Shown: one piece after another, positions 1 through 7,494 of the stretch
Position numbering within the stretch: position 1 is the stretch's first letter
Layout of the letters: each line of letters begins with the position of its first letter
Source: Caballeronia udeis
GTDB lineage: Bacteria; Pseudomonadota; Gammaproteobacteria; Burkholderiales; Burkholderiaceae
Direction of reading: 5' to 3'
NCBI RefSeq assembly: GCF_001544555.2
Contig: NZ_FCOK02000086.1
Location: 1 to 40,393 of the forward strand
Length of the DNA: 40,393 nucleotides
The notes under the pieces: model-generated
The model's database searches: none
The model's input: only the letters and a program-made list of their open reading frames with translations
What the model was told of the DNA's origin: nothing
Translations under genes and position numbers: made by a program

Positions 1-92
1 GATAACCCCGCAGGACCGCCGCCCACGATCACGACGTCGTACTCCATGGATTCACGGGGACCGTACTGCTCGATGAGTGCTGCGTTATCCAT
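1..92 (-). CDS. Electron transfer flavoprotein-ubiquinone oxidoreductase, N-terminus (partial)
   Basis: Only the first 30 codons are present; the gene runs off the left edge. The start is the ATG at 92-90. The peptide begins MDNAALIEQYGPRESMEYD and then enters a dinucleotide-binding fold, VVIVGGGPAGL (GxGxxG), as ETF-QO proteins of this group do. ETF-QO is a membrane-attached FAD and 4Fe-4S enzyme that passes electrons from reduced ETF to ubiquinone. It lies 117 bp downstream of, and in the same direction as, the flavoprotein at 210-1397, which suggests that amine or amino-acid oxidation here feeds the quinone pool. Another FAD-dependent oxidoreductase cannot be excluded from 30 residues. No clear ribosome binding site is visible. 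Confidence 0.72.
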   Translation of the reverse strand, partial: MDNAALIEQYGPRESMEYDVVIVGGGPAGL

Positions 93-209
93 TGTGTTTT
101 ATCGAAGGGCTATGTGATCTATCGCGACTGACACAAGCCGCGCACCCGGAGTTGGCATCGACGACCCGTTTCACGCAGACGGGAATTTTCGAGGTTACCG
201 TCGAAACGA

Positions 210-1397
210 TCAGGACACCGCACCTGAACCGTATTTGCCGACCAGCAACGCACCGCTCGCAAAACGATCGAGCGAGTACGGCGCGAGCGAGACGTCAGTA
301 GTCTGTCCCAGCGCATGCTGCGCAAGAATTTTTCCGATCCCCGGTGACAGCTTGAAGCCATGCCCGGAAAAACCGAAGCCGACGGTCAGTCCTTCTATAT
401 CTCCAACTGGTCCGAGTACGGGATTCCAGTCCGGCGTGACGTCATACACGCCCGTCCACGATGAAGCGAGCCCCGCCATTTCGTAGGCGGAAAAGCGTTC
501 GGCAACCTGCGCACCGACTTCACCAACATAGTCGAGCGAGATATCACCTTGCTCGGTTTCAGGAGCACTCAGCGTTTCTCCGACCACGCCTTCGGACACC
601 AGCATCTGACTGCCGCCGTAGCTGCGGAAATAAAGCATGCCCGGCGAGCCGAGATCCTTGAAGGCGGGCATGCCGAATGTGTAGGGAGCACCGTCGCATT
701 CCAGCGCGAGCACCGTATGCCGTTCCGGTTTGACGGGCAGCGGCACGCCAATCCACTCCGCGAGTTCCGGGGTCCAGATGTTCTGTGTGCTGATCAGCGT
801 CCCGCAACTGAACGTGCCGGCCGACGTTTCGATGCCGGTCACCCGGCGGCCATTGCGTACGAGCCCGGTCACGGTTGTGTTCTCCATGATCTTCACGCCG
901 CGCCGGCGAGCCGAGCGCGCGAAGCCGGTCGCGACCAGATAGGCATCGGCGAAACCCGCCTCGGGTTCGTAGCCGATCAAGGCGGCGTCGTCGAAGTGGG
1001 CAATCGGCAGCCGCTCGCGGGCTTCAGCCCTGGAGAGCAGTTGCACTTCGATACCCATGTTTTGCTGCGCGTCGAGCGAGGCTTGCAGCGGCGCGAGTTT
1101 GTCGCCTTCGGGCGCGCAGATCATATAACCGCACTTGACGAGACCGCACGAGGCTTCATCGTCGTCCACACAAGCGGCGAAGTTGTTGAACGCATGCCAC
1201 GATGAACGCGCGAGCTCCACGTTCTGCCGCACGGAATAGTGCGTGCGCAAAAGTCCCGACGACTGCGAGGTCGTGCCGGCGCCGATCGTGCCGCGATCCA
1301 CAACGAGCACGCTTTTCGCCCCGAGCGCCGCGAGATGATGGGCAACCGACGCGCCGATAACCCCGGCGCCGATCACGATGAAGTCGTAATGGCTCAT
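210..1397 (-). CDS. FAD-dependent amino acid/amine oxidoreductase (DAO family, sarcosine oxidase beta-like)
   Basis: A 395-residue DAO-superfamily flavoprotein. The N-terminal FAD-binding segment carries GAGVIG at residues 10-15, followed by the acidic end of strand beta2 (VVDRG). The stretch GLLRTHYS and the C-terminal GVYDVTPDWNPVLGPV and GFGFSGHGFKLSPGIG segments are typical of sarcosine oxidase beta subunits and of MgdA-like enzymes that oxidise secondary amines such as sarcosine or N-methylglutamate. Length matches the family. AGGAA lies just before the ATG at 1397. It is flanked in the same direction by a RidA-like gene upstream and ETF-QO downstream, so the product is probably an imine and the electron acceptor ETF or quinone rather than oxygen (inference). 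The substrate is unknown. No partner subunits of a heterotetrameric sarcosine oxidase are seen. Confidence 0.82.
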   Translation of the reverse strand: MSHYDFIVIGAGVIGASVAHHLAALGAKSVLVVDRGTIGAGTTSQSSGLLRTHYSVRQNVELARSSWHAFNNFAACVDDDEASCGLVKCGYMICAPEGDKLAPLQASLDAQQNMGIEVQLLSRAEARERLPIAHFDDAALIGYEPEAGFADAYLVATGFARSARRRGVKIMENTTVTGLVRNGRRVTGIETSAGTFSCGTLISTQNIWTPELAEWIGVPLPVKPERHTVLALECDGAPYTFGMPAFKDLGSPGMLYFRSYGGSQMLVSEGVVGETLSAPETEQGDISLDYVGEVGAQVAERFSAYEMAGLASSWTGVYDVTPDWNPVLGPVGDIEGLTVGFGFSGHGFKLSPGIGKILAQHALGQTTDVSLAPYSLDRFASGALLVGKYGSGAVS

Positions 1398-1516
1398 GGC
1401 ACTTCCTGAAAAAAGATCGATGAGCGGATTCTAAGGAGGCGACATGCTAAGCCGCTTTGCATTAGGCAAACTTATGCAGAGTGCACGGATCGCTGCAGAC
1501 TTTTTTTGGCGGTGGT

Positions 1517-1909
1517 TCAAACGGCTGCGATGCAATCGATCTCTATGTCGAAATTTCCCGCCCATGCGGGCACGCAGACGAAGATCCGGGCAGGCGGGTC
1601 TTCGGGAAAATAGCGTACGTAGACCGCATTGATGGCCGCAAACTTCTCGACCGTCGTGCAATACACATTGCACTTCAAGACGTTCTCCAGTGACGACCCC
1701 GCCGTTTCGAGGCAAAGCTTCAGCTGCTCGAGAGCAAGCTCGGTCTGACGTTCAATCGATGCGTTGACGACCTCGCCCGTGTCGGGATCGAACGGGGGAA
1801 GGCCAGAAACATACAGGGTATCGCCATGTCGGGTCATGACGGAGGCGGGTGCGTTCCATCTTTCCAGATACGAGGAAAGGGGTTCGACGCGGATGATTTG
1901 TCTTTTCAT
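1517..1909 (-). CDS. RidA/YjgF/UK114-family enamine/imine deaminase
   Basis: A 130-residue protein of the YjgF/RidA trimeric family, of usual length. Family features are visible: LYVSGLPPFDPDTGEV near residue 30, QTELALEQLKLCLETAGSSLENVLKCNVYCTT in the middle, and the C-terminal PPARIFVCVPAW with the arginine that binds the carboxylate of substrates in this family. RidA proteins hydrolyse reactive 2-imino or enamine acids made by PLP enzymes or amino-acid oxidases. The start at 1909 is chosen because GGAG stands about 7 bp before it; upstream codons in frame lack a site. Position next to the flavoprotein at 210-1397 suggests it clears the imine that enzyme makes. It is a subfamily member rather than certain canonical RidA, since many paralogues exist per genome. 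Confidence 0.85.
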   Translation of the reverse strand: MKRQIIRVEPLSSYLERWNAPASVMTRHGDTLYVSGLPPFDPDTGEVVNASIERQTELALEQLKLCLETAGSSLENVLKCNVYCTTVEKFAAINAVYVRYFPEDPPARIFVCVPAWAGNFDIEIDCIAAV

Positions 1910-2118
1910 TGGAACGCTCCTGCGGTGAGAGTCTCGGATGAATGCAGAGTACCCCTGACCTGGCGACCAACGTTTCAGCTTGTGATGAAATAAGCATGTT
2001 GCCGAGAGCGCGGACCCATCTCCCGACTCCCGCACGCTTTGCATAAGCGCTTGTGATGAACTTTATAAGCGGGCCACCCGGCAGTGTGCGTCGACGCACC
2101 AGGCAAGACAAACAGCGC

Positions 2119-2140
2119 ACCGCCATAAGGCGGTCGCGTT
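2119..2140. terminator. Hairpin, possible terminator of the XRE-cupin gene
   Basis: ACCGCC-ATAA-GGCGGT forms a 6-bp stem with a 4-nt loop. On the plus strand it is followed by CGCGTTTT, on the minus strand by GCGCTGTTTG. It sits about 130 bp past the stop of the XRE-cupin gene. Stem length is short and neither U-tract is strong. Confidence 0.35.
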
Positions 2141-2194
2141 TTCCATATGGCCGTGCGTGCCTTCTCCCATGCTCGCCAGATGGTTTCCTGCTAT

Positions 2195-2207
2195 GAACTT
2201 TTAGTTC
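2195..2207. promoter_or_regulatory. Inverted repeat GAACT-TTT-AGTTC, candidate regulator site
   Basis: A perfect 5-3-5 inverted repeat lies 13 bp upstream of the -24 box of the sigma-54 promoter at 2221-2236. Enhancer sites usually sit 80-150 bp away, so this is more likely a site for a repressor or other regulator. No protein can be assigned. Confidence 0.3.
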
Positions 2208-2220
2208 TCAAAGGGAAACG

Positions 2221-2236
2221 TGGCACGATCGTTGCA
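2221..2236 (+). promoter_or_regulatory. Sigma-54 (RpoN) promoter, -24/-12 elements
   Basis: TGGCACGATCGTTGCA matches the sigma-54 consensus TGGCACG-N4-TTGCW at every fixed position, with GG (2222-2223) and GC (2234-2235) 10 bp apart. Transcription would start near 2246 and run rightward, antisense through the whole XRE-cupin gene. Sigma-54 control suits a locus with a glutamine-synthetase-like gene. Because the two flanking genes are on the other strand, this promoter serves no gene immediately downstream. Confidence 0.68.
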
Positions 2237-2264
2237 TTGCTATATCGAAGAATGTCCGGAGTCT

Positions 2265-2867
2265 TTATTCGGCTGCAGCCGGCGGGTACAGGATGATCGA
2301 CAGGAACTGGATGGGCATCTTGATGAGCTTCTCCGGACCGTGCGGAACATCGCCCTGGAACGTGAGGGTGTCGCCCGGATGCAGGACATAGGTTTGCTGG
2401 CCGTGCCGGTATTCAATCACGCCTTTCAGCATGTGAATGAATTCGGTGCCGGGATGCTCGAAGACCGGGAATCTCTCCGCTTCGTCATCCATCGTGATGA
2501 GGAACGGTTCGAAGAGTTTTTTGGGGCCCTGGTCATAGGCGAGCAGGTGGTAGGTATGACCGCGTTTGGTGCCCTTGCGGACCACCTCCATGCCTGCCCC
2601 CTTCTTGACGAACTGAGCGCCCCCGTCGGGAACGTCGTAGTTGCGAAATAGAGCTGACATTGACACGCCGAGGGCCTGGGCGATCCGGTTAAGCACGTCG
2701 AGTCCGGTCGAAGTCTGGGCATTTTCGATCTTCGACAGCATGCCGCGGCTGATGCCGGCCTGTTCGCAAACCTGCGCAATGGTCAGTCCATGGCGCTGGC
2801 GAAGTTCGCGGATGGTCGCACCAAGGTAATGCTCAAGCGGGTTCTTGCGGTCATCCTCGGTTTGCAT
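2265..2867 (-). CDS. XRE-family transcriptional regulator with C-terminal cupin domain
   Basis: A 200-residue regulator. An N-terminal XRE helix-turn-helix (about residues 12-68, with IRELRQRHGLTIAQVCEQAG and SRGMLSKIENAQ) is followed by a linker and a C-terminal cupin_2 domain (about residues 115-190, including HPGTEFIHMLKG and HPGDTLTFQGDVPHGPE). This PuuR-like architecture is common for regulators of amine, polyamine and amino-acid catabolism, the cupin binding the effector. The ATG at 2867 is preferred over 2879 because GAGG lies 6 bp before it. The gene is divergent from the glutamine-synthetase-like operon and upstream of ridA-like on its own strand, so it likely controls both. Its whole length is covered on the opposite strand by the putative sigma-54 transcript. 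Confidence 0.85.
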   Translation of the reverse strand: MQTEDDRKNPLEHYLGATIRELRQRHGLTIAQVCEQAGISRGMLSKIENAQTSTGLDVLNRIAQALGVSMSALFRNYDVPDGGAQFVKKGAGMEVVRKGTKRGHTYHLLAYDQGPKKLFEPFLITMDDEAERFPVFEHPGTEFIHMLKGVIEYRHGQQTYVLHPGDTLTFQGDVPHGPEKLIKMPIQFLSIILYPPAAAE

Positions 2868-2939
2868 TGCACGCCTCATGAGAAAACGGCAGGTTAGCAG
2901 ATCAGTTGGGGTACGAACGCCGAGCTACGTTTGATGAGT

Positions 2940-2981
2940 TTCATGACATGAATTATTGTTGCATATCAATAAATTCATGAA
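2940..2981. promoter_or_regulatory. Two related palindromes, candidate XRE-cupin operators
   Basis: TTCATG-A-CATGAA (2940-2952) and TTCATGAA (2974-2981) share the same half-site. Their centres are about 31 bp apart, close to three helical turns, in the divergent promoter region. The second overlaps the spacer of a weak sigma-70-like promoter for the plus-strand operon (TTGCAT at 2959, CATACT at 2982). Binding by the regulator encoded next door is inference. Confidence 0.45.
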
Positions 2982-3042
2982 CATACTGCGAACTTGCTTG
3001 TGGATCGCCGCGATGGGTGACTTTCGAGTGGGTCGTAATCGG

Positions 3043-3068
3043 GCCATGCAAAAGGAGCATGGCTTTTT
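3043..3068 (+). terminator. Intrinsic terminator in the leader of the glnT-like operon
   Basis: GCCATGC (3043-3049), a 7-nt loop and GCATGGC (3057-3063) form a perfect 7-bp stem followed directly by TTTTT (3064-3068). It ends 31 bp before the ATG at 3100. It can act as an attenuator of the operon or as the end point of the antisense transcript from the sigma-54 promoter at 2221. On the minus strand no U-tract follows. Confidence 0.6.
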
Positions 3069-3099
3069 CAACCAACGATAGACGATGCAGGGAGTCACG

Positions 3100-4512
3100 A
3101 TGAACCTGAACGATGGCAGCAACGCGCCGCTTACGGAGCTTGGCACGGAGTTCGGCACAGAGCTTGGTACGGTCCCGCGTTTTGAATCCGCGCGGGACGC
3201 GCAAAGCTGGCTCGTGCAGCAAGGCGTGAAATACGTGCTGGCGCAGTTCGTCGATATCCACGGCGTGGCCAAGGCCAAGTCGGTGCCGGTCGCGCACCTC
3301 GACAGCATTCTGACCGCGGGCGCCGGGTTCGCGGGTTTCGCGATCTGGGGCGTGGGCATCGAGCCGAACGGCCCGGACTTCATGGCGGTCGGCGATCTCT
3401 CCACCCTCACCACCGTGCCGTGGCAAAGCGGTACCGCGCGCATTGTCTGTGAAGGACATGTCAAGGGCGAACCCTGGGCCTACGACGCGCGCGTGACGCT
3501 AAAAAAGCAGATCACCCGCCTGACCGATCGCAAATGGACCTTGTTTACAGGGCTTGAACCGGAGTTCTCGCTGCTTAGGCGGTCGGTGACGGGCGTTATC
3601 GAGCCGTGCGACGCCAGCGATACGCTCGCCAAACCCTGCTACGACTACAAGGGTTTGTCGCGTACCCGCGCGTTCCTGGAAAAGCTCACCGAGTCCATGC
3701 GCGCGGCAGGTATCGACGTCTATCAGATCGATCATGAAGACGCGAACGGCCAGTTCGAAATCAACTATACGTACACGGATTGCCTGACTTCCTGCGATCA
3801 CTTCGTGTTCTTCAAGATGGCGGCCTCCGAGATCGCGAACGAGATGGGCCTGATCTGCTCGTTCATGCCCAAGCCGTTCGCGAACCGCCCGGGCAATGGC
3901 ATGCACATGCACATGTCGATTGGCGATGGCGCGAGCAATCTTTTCTCAGACAAAAGCGATCCGTCGGGCATGGGCCTGTCGAAGCTGGCCTATCAATTTA
4001 CGGCCGGTCTGCTCGCTCACGCACCGGCGCTCACCGCGCTGTGCAACCCGACCGTGAACTCATACAAGCGGCTGGTGGTGGGCCGTTCGCTGACCGGCGC
4101 CACCTGGGCGCCCGCGTATATCAGCTACGGCGACAACAACCGCTCGACCATGGTGCGCGTGCCGGGCGAGCGCATTGAACTGCGTCTGCCCGACGGCGCG
4201 TGCAATCCGTATCTGGCGACGGCCGCCGTGATTGCGGCGGGTCTGGATGGCGTGGACCGCGAGTTGTCGCCCGGCGCTCCGGCTAATGAAAACCTCTACG
4301 AGTGGTCGCCGGCGAAGCTGCGGGAACATGGCATCGGCGTGTTGCCGCAGAACCTTGAGCATGCGCTGGACGCGCTCGAGAGCGACCGCCTGATCTGCGA
4401 TGCGCTCGGTCCTGTCGCCGATGAGTTCCTCAAGCTCAAGCGCATGGAGTGGCTCGAATACATGCGGCATGTGTCGGATTGGGAAATGAAAAGCTATCTG
4501 GAATTTTTCTGA
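3100..4512 (+). CDS. glnT: Type III glutamine synthetase / gamma-glutamylmethylamide synthetase-like ligase
   Basis: A 470-residue glutamine-synthetase-fold ligase that activates glutamate with ATP and joins it to ammonia or an amine. Visible family elements are the N-terminal beta-grasp (QFVDIHGVAKAKSVPV), the metal-binding GLEPEFSLL and QFEINY, the catalytic NGMHMHMSIGDG, NSYKRLVVG, and RIELRLPDGACNPYLATAAVIAAG. The pattern is that of the type III/GlnT-GmaS group rather than GlnA: no adenylylation-site region is recognised. The start at 3100 is set by AGGGAG 5 bp upstream; an in-frame ATG at 3085 lacks a site. The N-terminus holds three imperfect 12-bp repeats (3136-3171) coding ELGT/EFGT/ELGT. 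Followed at 11 bp by glxB. True glutamine formation and methylamide formation cannot be told apart from sequence. Confidence 0.85.
   Translation: MNLNDGSNAPLTELGTEFGTELGTVPRFESARDAQSWLVQQGVKYVLAQFVDIHGVAKAKSVPVAHLDSILTAGAGFAGFAIWGVGIEPNGPDFMAVGDLSTLTTVPWQSGTARIVCEGHVKGEPWAYDARVTLKKQITRLTDRKWTLFTGLEPEFSLLRRSVTGVIEPCDASDTLAKPCYDYKGLSRTRAFLEKLTESMRAAGIDVYQIDHEDANGQFEINYTYTDCLTSCDHFVFFKMAASEIANEMGLICSFMPKPFANRPGNGMHMHMSIGDGASNLFSDKSDPSGMGLSKLAYQFTAGLLAHAPALTALCNPTVNSYKRLVVGRSLTGATWAPAYISYGDNNRSTMVRVPGERIELRLPDGACNPYLATAAVIAAGLDGVDRELSPGAPANENLYEWSPAKLREHGIGVLPQNLEHALDALESDRLICDALGPVADEFLKLKRMEWLEYMRHVSDWEMKSYLEFF
3136..3171 (+). repeat. 12-bp x 3 tandem repeat inside glnT-like gene
   Basis: Three imperfect copies, GAGCTTGGCACG, GAGTTCGGCACA and GAGCTTGGTACG, encode ELGT-EFGT-ELGT. 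They lie ahead of the conserved beta-grasp domain, in a stretch outside the conserved family fold. Confidence 0.8.
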
Positions 4513-4523
4513 GGAGAAACACG

Positions 4524-5432
4524 ATGTGCGGAATCGTAGGCTTGCTGGTGAAAACGCCGGCACTGCGCGAGCAGCTTGGCGCACTGATGGTGCCGATGCT
4601 GATCGGCATGACCGAGCGCGGCCCGGACTCGGCCGGCCTCGCGGTGTTTGGCGCGCCGCTGGACGCCGCCAGGCGAAAACTCAGCCTGTATTCGGGATTC
4701 ACTCCTGAAGGCGACCGCTTCGACTGGAGCGGACTGACCGCCGCATTGAACGGCGCCATGAATGTGGACGCGCAGGTGGACGTGCAAGGCAATCACGCGA
4801 TCCTGACCTTGCAGGGTGACCCGGAAGCCGTGAAGACCTGGCTGCGCGCTGCGTTCCCGAAGGTGTACCTGCTTTCCACGGGACGTTCGATCGATCTGTA
4901 CAAGGACATCGGCACGCCGGCGCAAGTTGCCGCGCGCTATGACTTCGCGAACCTGAAAGGCTCGCATCTCGTGGGCCATACACGCATGGCCACCGAGTCG
5001 GCGGTCACGCCTGACCGGGCGCATCCGTTCACGGCCGGCGAGGATTTTTGCCTGGTGCATAACGGCTCGCTGTCGAACCCCTACGGCGTGCGCCGCATGC
5101 TCGAACCGCAAGGCATTCACTTCGATACCGACAACGACACCGAAGCCGCCTGCCGCTTTCTCGAGTGGCGGCTGCGCGAAGGCGATGAATTGCCGGTAGC
5201 GCTGCAAAAGGGCTTCGAGGAACTCGACGGTTTCTACACCTTCCTGATGGGCACATCGACGGAACTGGCGTTGATCCGCGATCCCTTCGCGTGCAAACCC
5301 GCGGTCGTGGCCGAGACCGATGACTATGTCGCAATCGCATCGGAATTCCGGTCGCTGGCGCACTTGCCCGATATCAAGCACGCCAAAGTGTTTGAGCCCG
5401 CACCCGAGGAGATGTACGTATGGAAAGCGTGA
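4524..5432 (+). CDS. glxB: Class II glutamine amidotransferase subunit (GlxB/MgsA-like)
   Basis: A 302-residue Ntn-type glutaminase domain standing alone. After removal of Met1, Cys2 (MCGIVG) is the nucleophile. RGPDSAG at 32-38, HTRMATES with the substrate-binding Arg, and LVHNGSLSNP are the expected glutaminase motifs. It corresponds to the N-terminal part of the glutamate synthase large subunit and to MgsA of N-methylglutamate synthase. It releases ammonia, or an amine from a gamma-glutamylamide, for transfer to 2-oxoglutarate. The start at 4524 follows GAGGAG by 7 bp and gives the obligatory Cys2; a longer frame from 4449 would bury it. Its end overlaps glxC by 13 bp, so translation is coupled. 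Confidence 0.88.
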   Translation: MCGIVGLLVKTPALREQLGALMVPMLIGMTERGPDSAGLAVFGAPLDAARRKLSLYSGFTPEGDRFDWSGLTAALNGAMNVDAQVDVQGNHAILTLQGDPEAVKTWLRAAFPKVYLLSTGRSIDLYKDIGTPAQVAARYDFANLKGSHLVGHTRMATESAVTPDRAHPFTAGEDFCLVHNGSLSNPYGVRRMLEPQGIHFDTDNDTEAACRFLEWRLREGDELPVALQKGFEELDGFYTFLMGTSTELALIRDPFACKPAVVAETDDYVAIASEFRSLAHLPDIKHAKVFEPAPEEMYVWKA

Positions 5433-6109
5433 TCTTTGACCTGGAGAAAGCGTCGGTCCGCGAGGTCAACCAGTTTCTTCATGGCGCGCCCGAGACGCTC
5501 GAAGGCCGCCACGTGACGGTCGTTTCGCCGAACGGTGCCCACAATCTGGCGGTCGGCGTGGATGCACCGGTGCAGGTGCTGATCGACGGGCATGCCGGCT
5601 ATTACGCGGGCGGCATGAACAAACACGCGACGATCATCGTGGAAGGCAGTGCGGGCACGGGCGTCGCGGAAAACATGATGAGCGGCAAGGTTCACGTGAA
5701 AGGCTTCGCGTCGAATGGCGCGGGGGCATCGGCGCATGGCGGCCTGCTTGTGATCGACGGCGATGCCGGCCTGCGCTGCGGAATCTCGCTTAAAGGCGGC
5801 GACATTGTGGTCGGCGGATCGGTCGGCAGCTTCTCCGCGTTCATGGCGCAGGCGGGCCGCATGGTGATCTGCGGCGACGCAGGCGACGCGCTGGGCGACT
5901 CTCTCTACGAAGCCGTGCTGTATGTACGCGGGTCGGTGAAGTCGCTAGGCGCCGACGCCCAATACGAAGAGATGACCGACACCGATGTCTCGGTGGTTCG
6001 CGACCTGCTGAAAGCGGCGGGACTGAATCACGATCCGATGTCGTTCAAACGCATTGCTTCGGCGCGCACCCTCTACCACTGGAACGCCGGCGCGAACCAG
6101 GATTATTGA
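5420..6109 (+). CDS. glxC: GXGXG-domain subunit (GlxC/MgsB-like, glutamate synthase beta-helix domain)
   Basis: A 229-residue protein matching the C-terminal beta-helix (GXGXG) domain of glutamate synthase, found here as a free subunit. Repeating strands end in turns such as GHAGYYAGG, GSAGTGVAENMMSG, GDAGLRCG, GGSVGSFSAFMAQAG and GDAGDALGDSLYEA. In glutamate synthase this domain scaffolds the glutaminase and FMN sites and shapes the ammonia tunnel; in N-methylglutamate synthase it is MgsB. GAGGAG stands 8 bp before the ATG at 5420. It overlaps glxB and precedes glxD by 26 bp, so the three subunits are made together. Confidence 0.87.
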   Translation: MESVIFDLEKASVREVNQFLHGAPETLEGRHVTVVSPNGAHNLAVGVDAPVQVLIDGHAGYYAGGMNKHATIIVEGSAGTGVAENMMSGKVHVKGFASNGAGASAHGGLLVIDGDAGLRCGISLKGGDIVVGGSVGSFSAFMAQAGRMVICGDAGDALGDSLYEAVLYVRGSVKSLGADAQYEEMTDTDVSVVRDLLKAAGLNHDPMSFKRIASARTLYHWNAGANQDY

Positions 6110-6135
6110 CATCCCGTTCTTCTGAGAAGGTCCCC

Positions 6136-7494
6136 ATGGAACCCAAACCGGTTCATTTCGCACGGCTGCAGCAAGAAGAGTCAGCAGGTTATGACCGCAG
6201 CACGATCGACTATATCCACGGCGCGGCACAGCGCGGACTGTACGAAATCCGCGGCCTCGGTGCGAAGCGCAAGGTGCCCCATTTCGACGACCTGCTGTTT
6301 CTCGGCGCGTCGCTCTCGCGTTATCCGCTTGAGGGCTATCGCGAGAAATGCGCGACAAGGACGGTGCTCGGTACACGCTTTGCAAAGAAACCCATCGTGC
6401 TGGATATCCCGATCACGATTGCAGGGATGAGTTTTGGCGCGCTTTCGGCCAACGTGAAAGAAGCGTTGGGGCAGGCCGCTACCGCGATGGGGACATCCAC
6501 CACAACCGGCGACGGCGGCATGACGCAGGAAGAGCGCCGCTCGTCCAAGACGCTGGTGTATCAATGCCTGCCGTCACGCTATGGCTGGAATCCCGACGAC
6601 GTGCGCCGCGCCGACGCAATTGAAGTGGTGATCGGGCAGGGCGCGAAGCCGGGCGGCGGCGGCATGTTGCTTGGGCAGAAGGTCAACCCGCGTGTGGCCG
6701 CCATGCGTACGCTTCCCGCCGGCATCGACCAGCGTTCGGCGAGCCGTCATCCGGACTGGACGGGTCCCGATGATCTCGCGATCAAGATCCAGGAGCTGCG
6801 CGAGATCACGGATTGGGAAAAGCCGATCTATGTGAAGGTCGGCGCAACGCGCACCTTTAACGACGTGAAGCTTGCCGTCCATGCAGGCGCTGACGTGGTC
6901 GTGATCGACGGGATGCAAGGCGGCACCGCCGCGACCCAGACGTGTTTTATCGAGAACGTCGGCATTCCAACGCTGGCGGCTGTCCGTCAGGCGGTGGATG
7001 CGCTCGAGGACCTGAACATGAAAGGGCAGGTGCAGTTGATCGTGTCGGGTGGGATTCGCACGGGTGCGGACATTGCAAAGGCGCTGGCGATGGGCGCGGA
7101 TGCCGTGGCGATCGGACAAGGCATGTTGATGGCGCTCGGCTGCAACAGCGATACCTATTTCCAGAACGGTGGCCTGCATTCGGCTGCGGCTGACTATGCA
7201 GCGCTGGGCACATCGGCGGGTTTTTGCCATCACTGCCATACCGGCAAATGCCCGGTCGGCGTCACCACGCAAGACACGTTGCTGGAACAGCGCGTGCAGC
7301 CGGAAGAAGGCTCACGCCGGGTACGCAATTACCTGAAGACGCTGAACATGGAACTGACGACCATCGCGCGGGCTTGCGGCAAGCAGAATGTCCATCACCT
7401 GGAGCCTGAGGATCTGGTTGCGTTGACGGTCGAAGCGGCTGCGATGGCACGGGTGCCGCTCGCCGGTACTTCATGGATCCCGGGTTTGACCTGA
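6136..7494 (+). CDS. glxD: FMN-binding glutamate synthase-type subunit (GlxD/MgsC-like)
   Basis: A 452-residue FMN and Fe-S subunit that reductively forms glutamate or an N-substituted glutamate from 2-oxoglutarate and the released amine. The TIM-barrel shows IAGMSFGALSANVKEAL, GQGAKPGGGGML, DGMQGGTAATQ and the phosphate-binding VSGGIRTGADIAKALAMGADAVAIGQ. A cysteine cluster, CHHCHTGKCPVG, near residues 364-375 fits the 3Fe-4S site, but its spacing (C-x2-C-x4-C) is shorter than C-x5-C-x4-C of classical GltB. The start at 6136 is chosen because GAGAAGG lies 5 bp before it; a TTG at 6106 is in frame but weaker. The stop codon lies in the first unit of the 14-bp tandem array. Confidence 0.87.
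   Translation: MEPKPVHFARLQQEESAGYDRSTIDYIHGAAQRGLYEIRGLGAKRKVPHFDDLLFLGASLSRYPLEGYREKCATRTVLGTRFAKKPIVLDIPITIAGMSFGALSANVKEALGQAATAMGTSTTTGDGGMTQEERRSSKTLVYQCLPSRYGWNPDDVRRADAIEVVIGQGAKPGGGGMLLGQKVNPRVAAMRTLPAGIDQRSASRHPDWTGPDDLAIKIQELREITDWEKPIYVKVGATRTFNDVKLAVHAGADVVVIDGMQGGTAATQTCFIENVGIPTLAAVRQAVDALEDLNMKGQVQLIVSGGIRTGADIAKALAMGADAVAIGQGMLMALGCNSDTYFQNGGLHSAAADYAALGTSAGFCHHCHTGKCPVGVTTQDTLLEQRVQPEEGSRRVRNYLKTLNMELTTIARACGKQNVHHLEPEDLVALTVEAAAMARVPLAGTSWIPGLT

Larger units (their letters stand above)
1910..2264. other. 355-bp intergenic region with palindromes, hairpin and sigma-54 promoter
   Basis: No credible protein gene lies between ridA-like and the XRE-cupin gene. The region holds a 14-bp perfect palindrome (GTGCGTCGACGCAC, 2086-2099), a short GC-rich hairpin at 2119-2134, an inverted repeat GAACT-TTT-AGTTC at 2195-2207, and the sigma-54 promoter sequence at 2221-2236 facing right. 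The first two lie upstream of ridA-like; the latter two lie next to each other, with the inverted repeat 13 bp before the -24 box. Confidence 0.6.

Noticed and set aside
3059..3103. 14-codon leader peptide ending on the glnT-like start codon
   Set aside because: The GGAG is only 1 bp from its ATG and the frame starts within the terminator stem, so translation is doubtful. Mentioned only as part of the leader finding.
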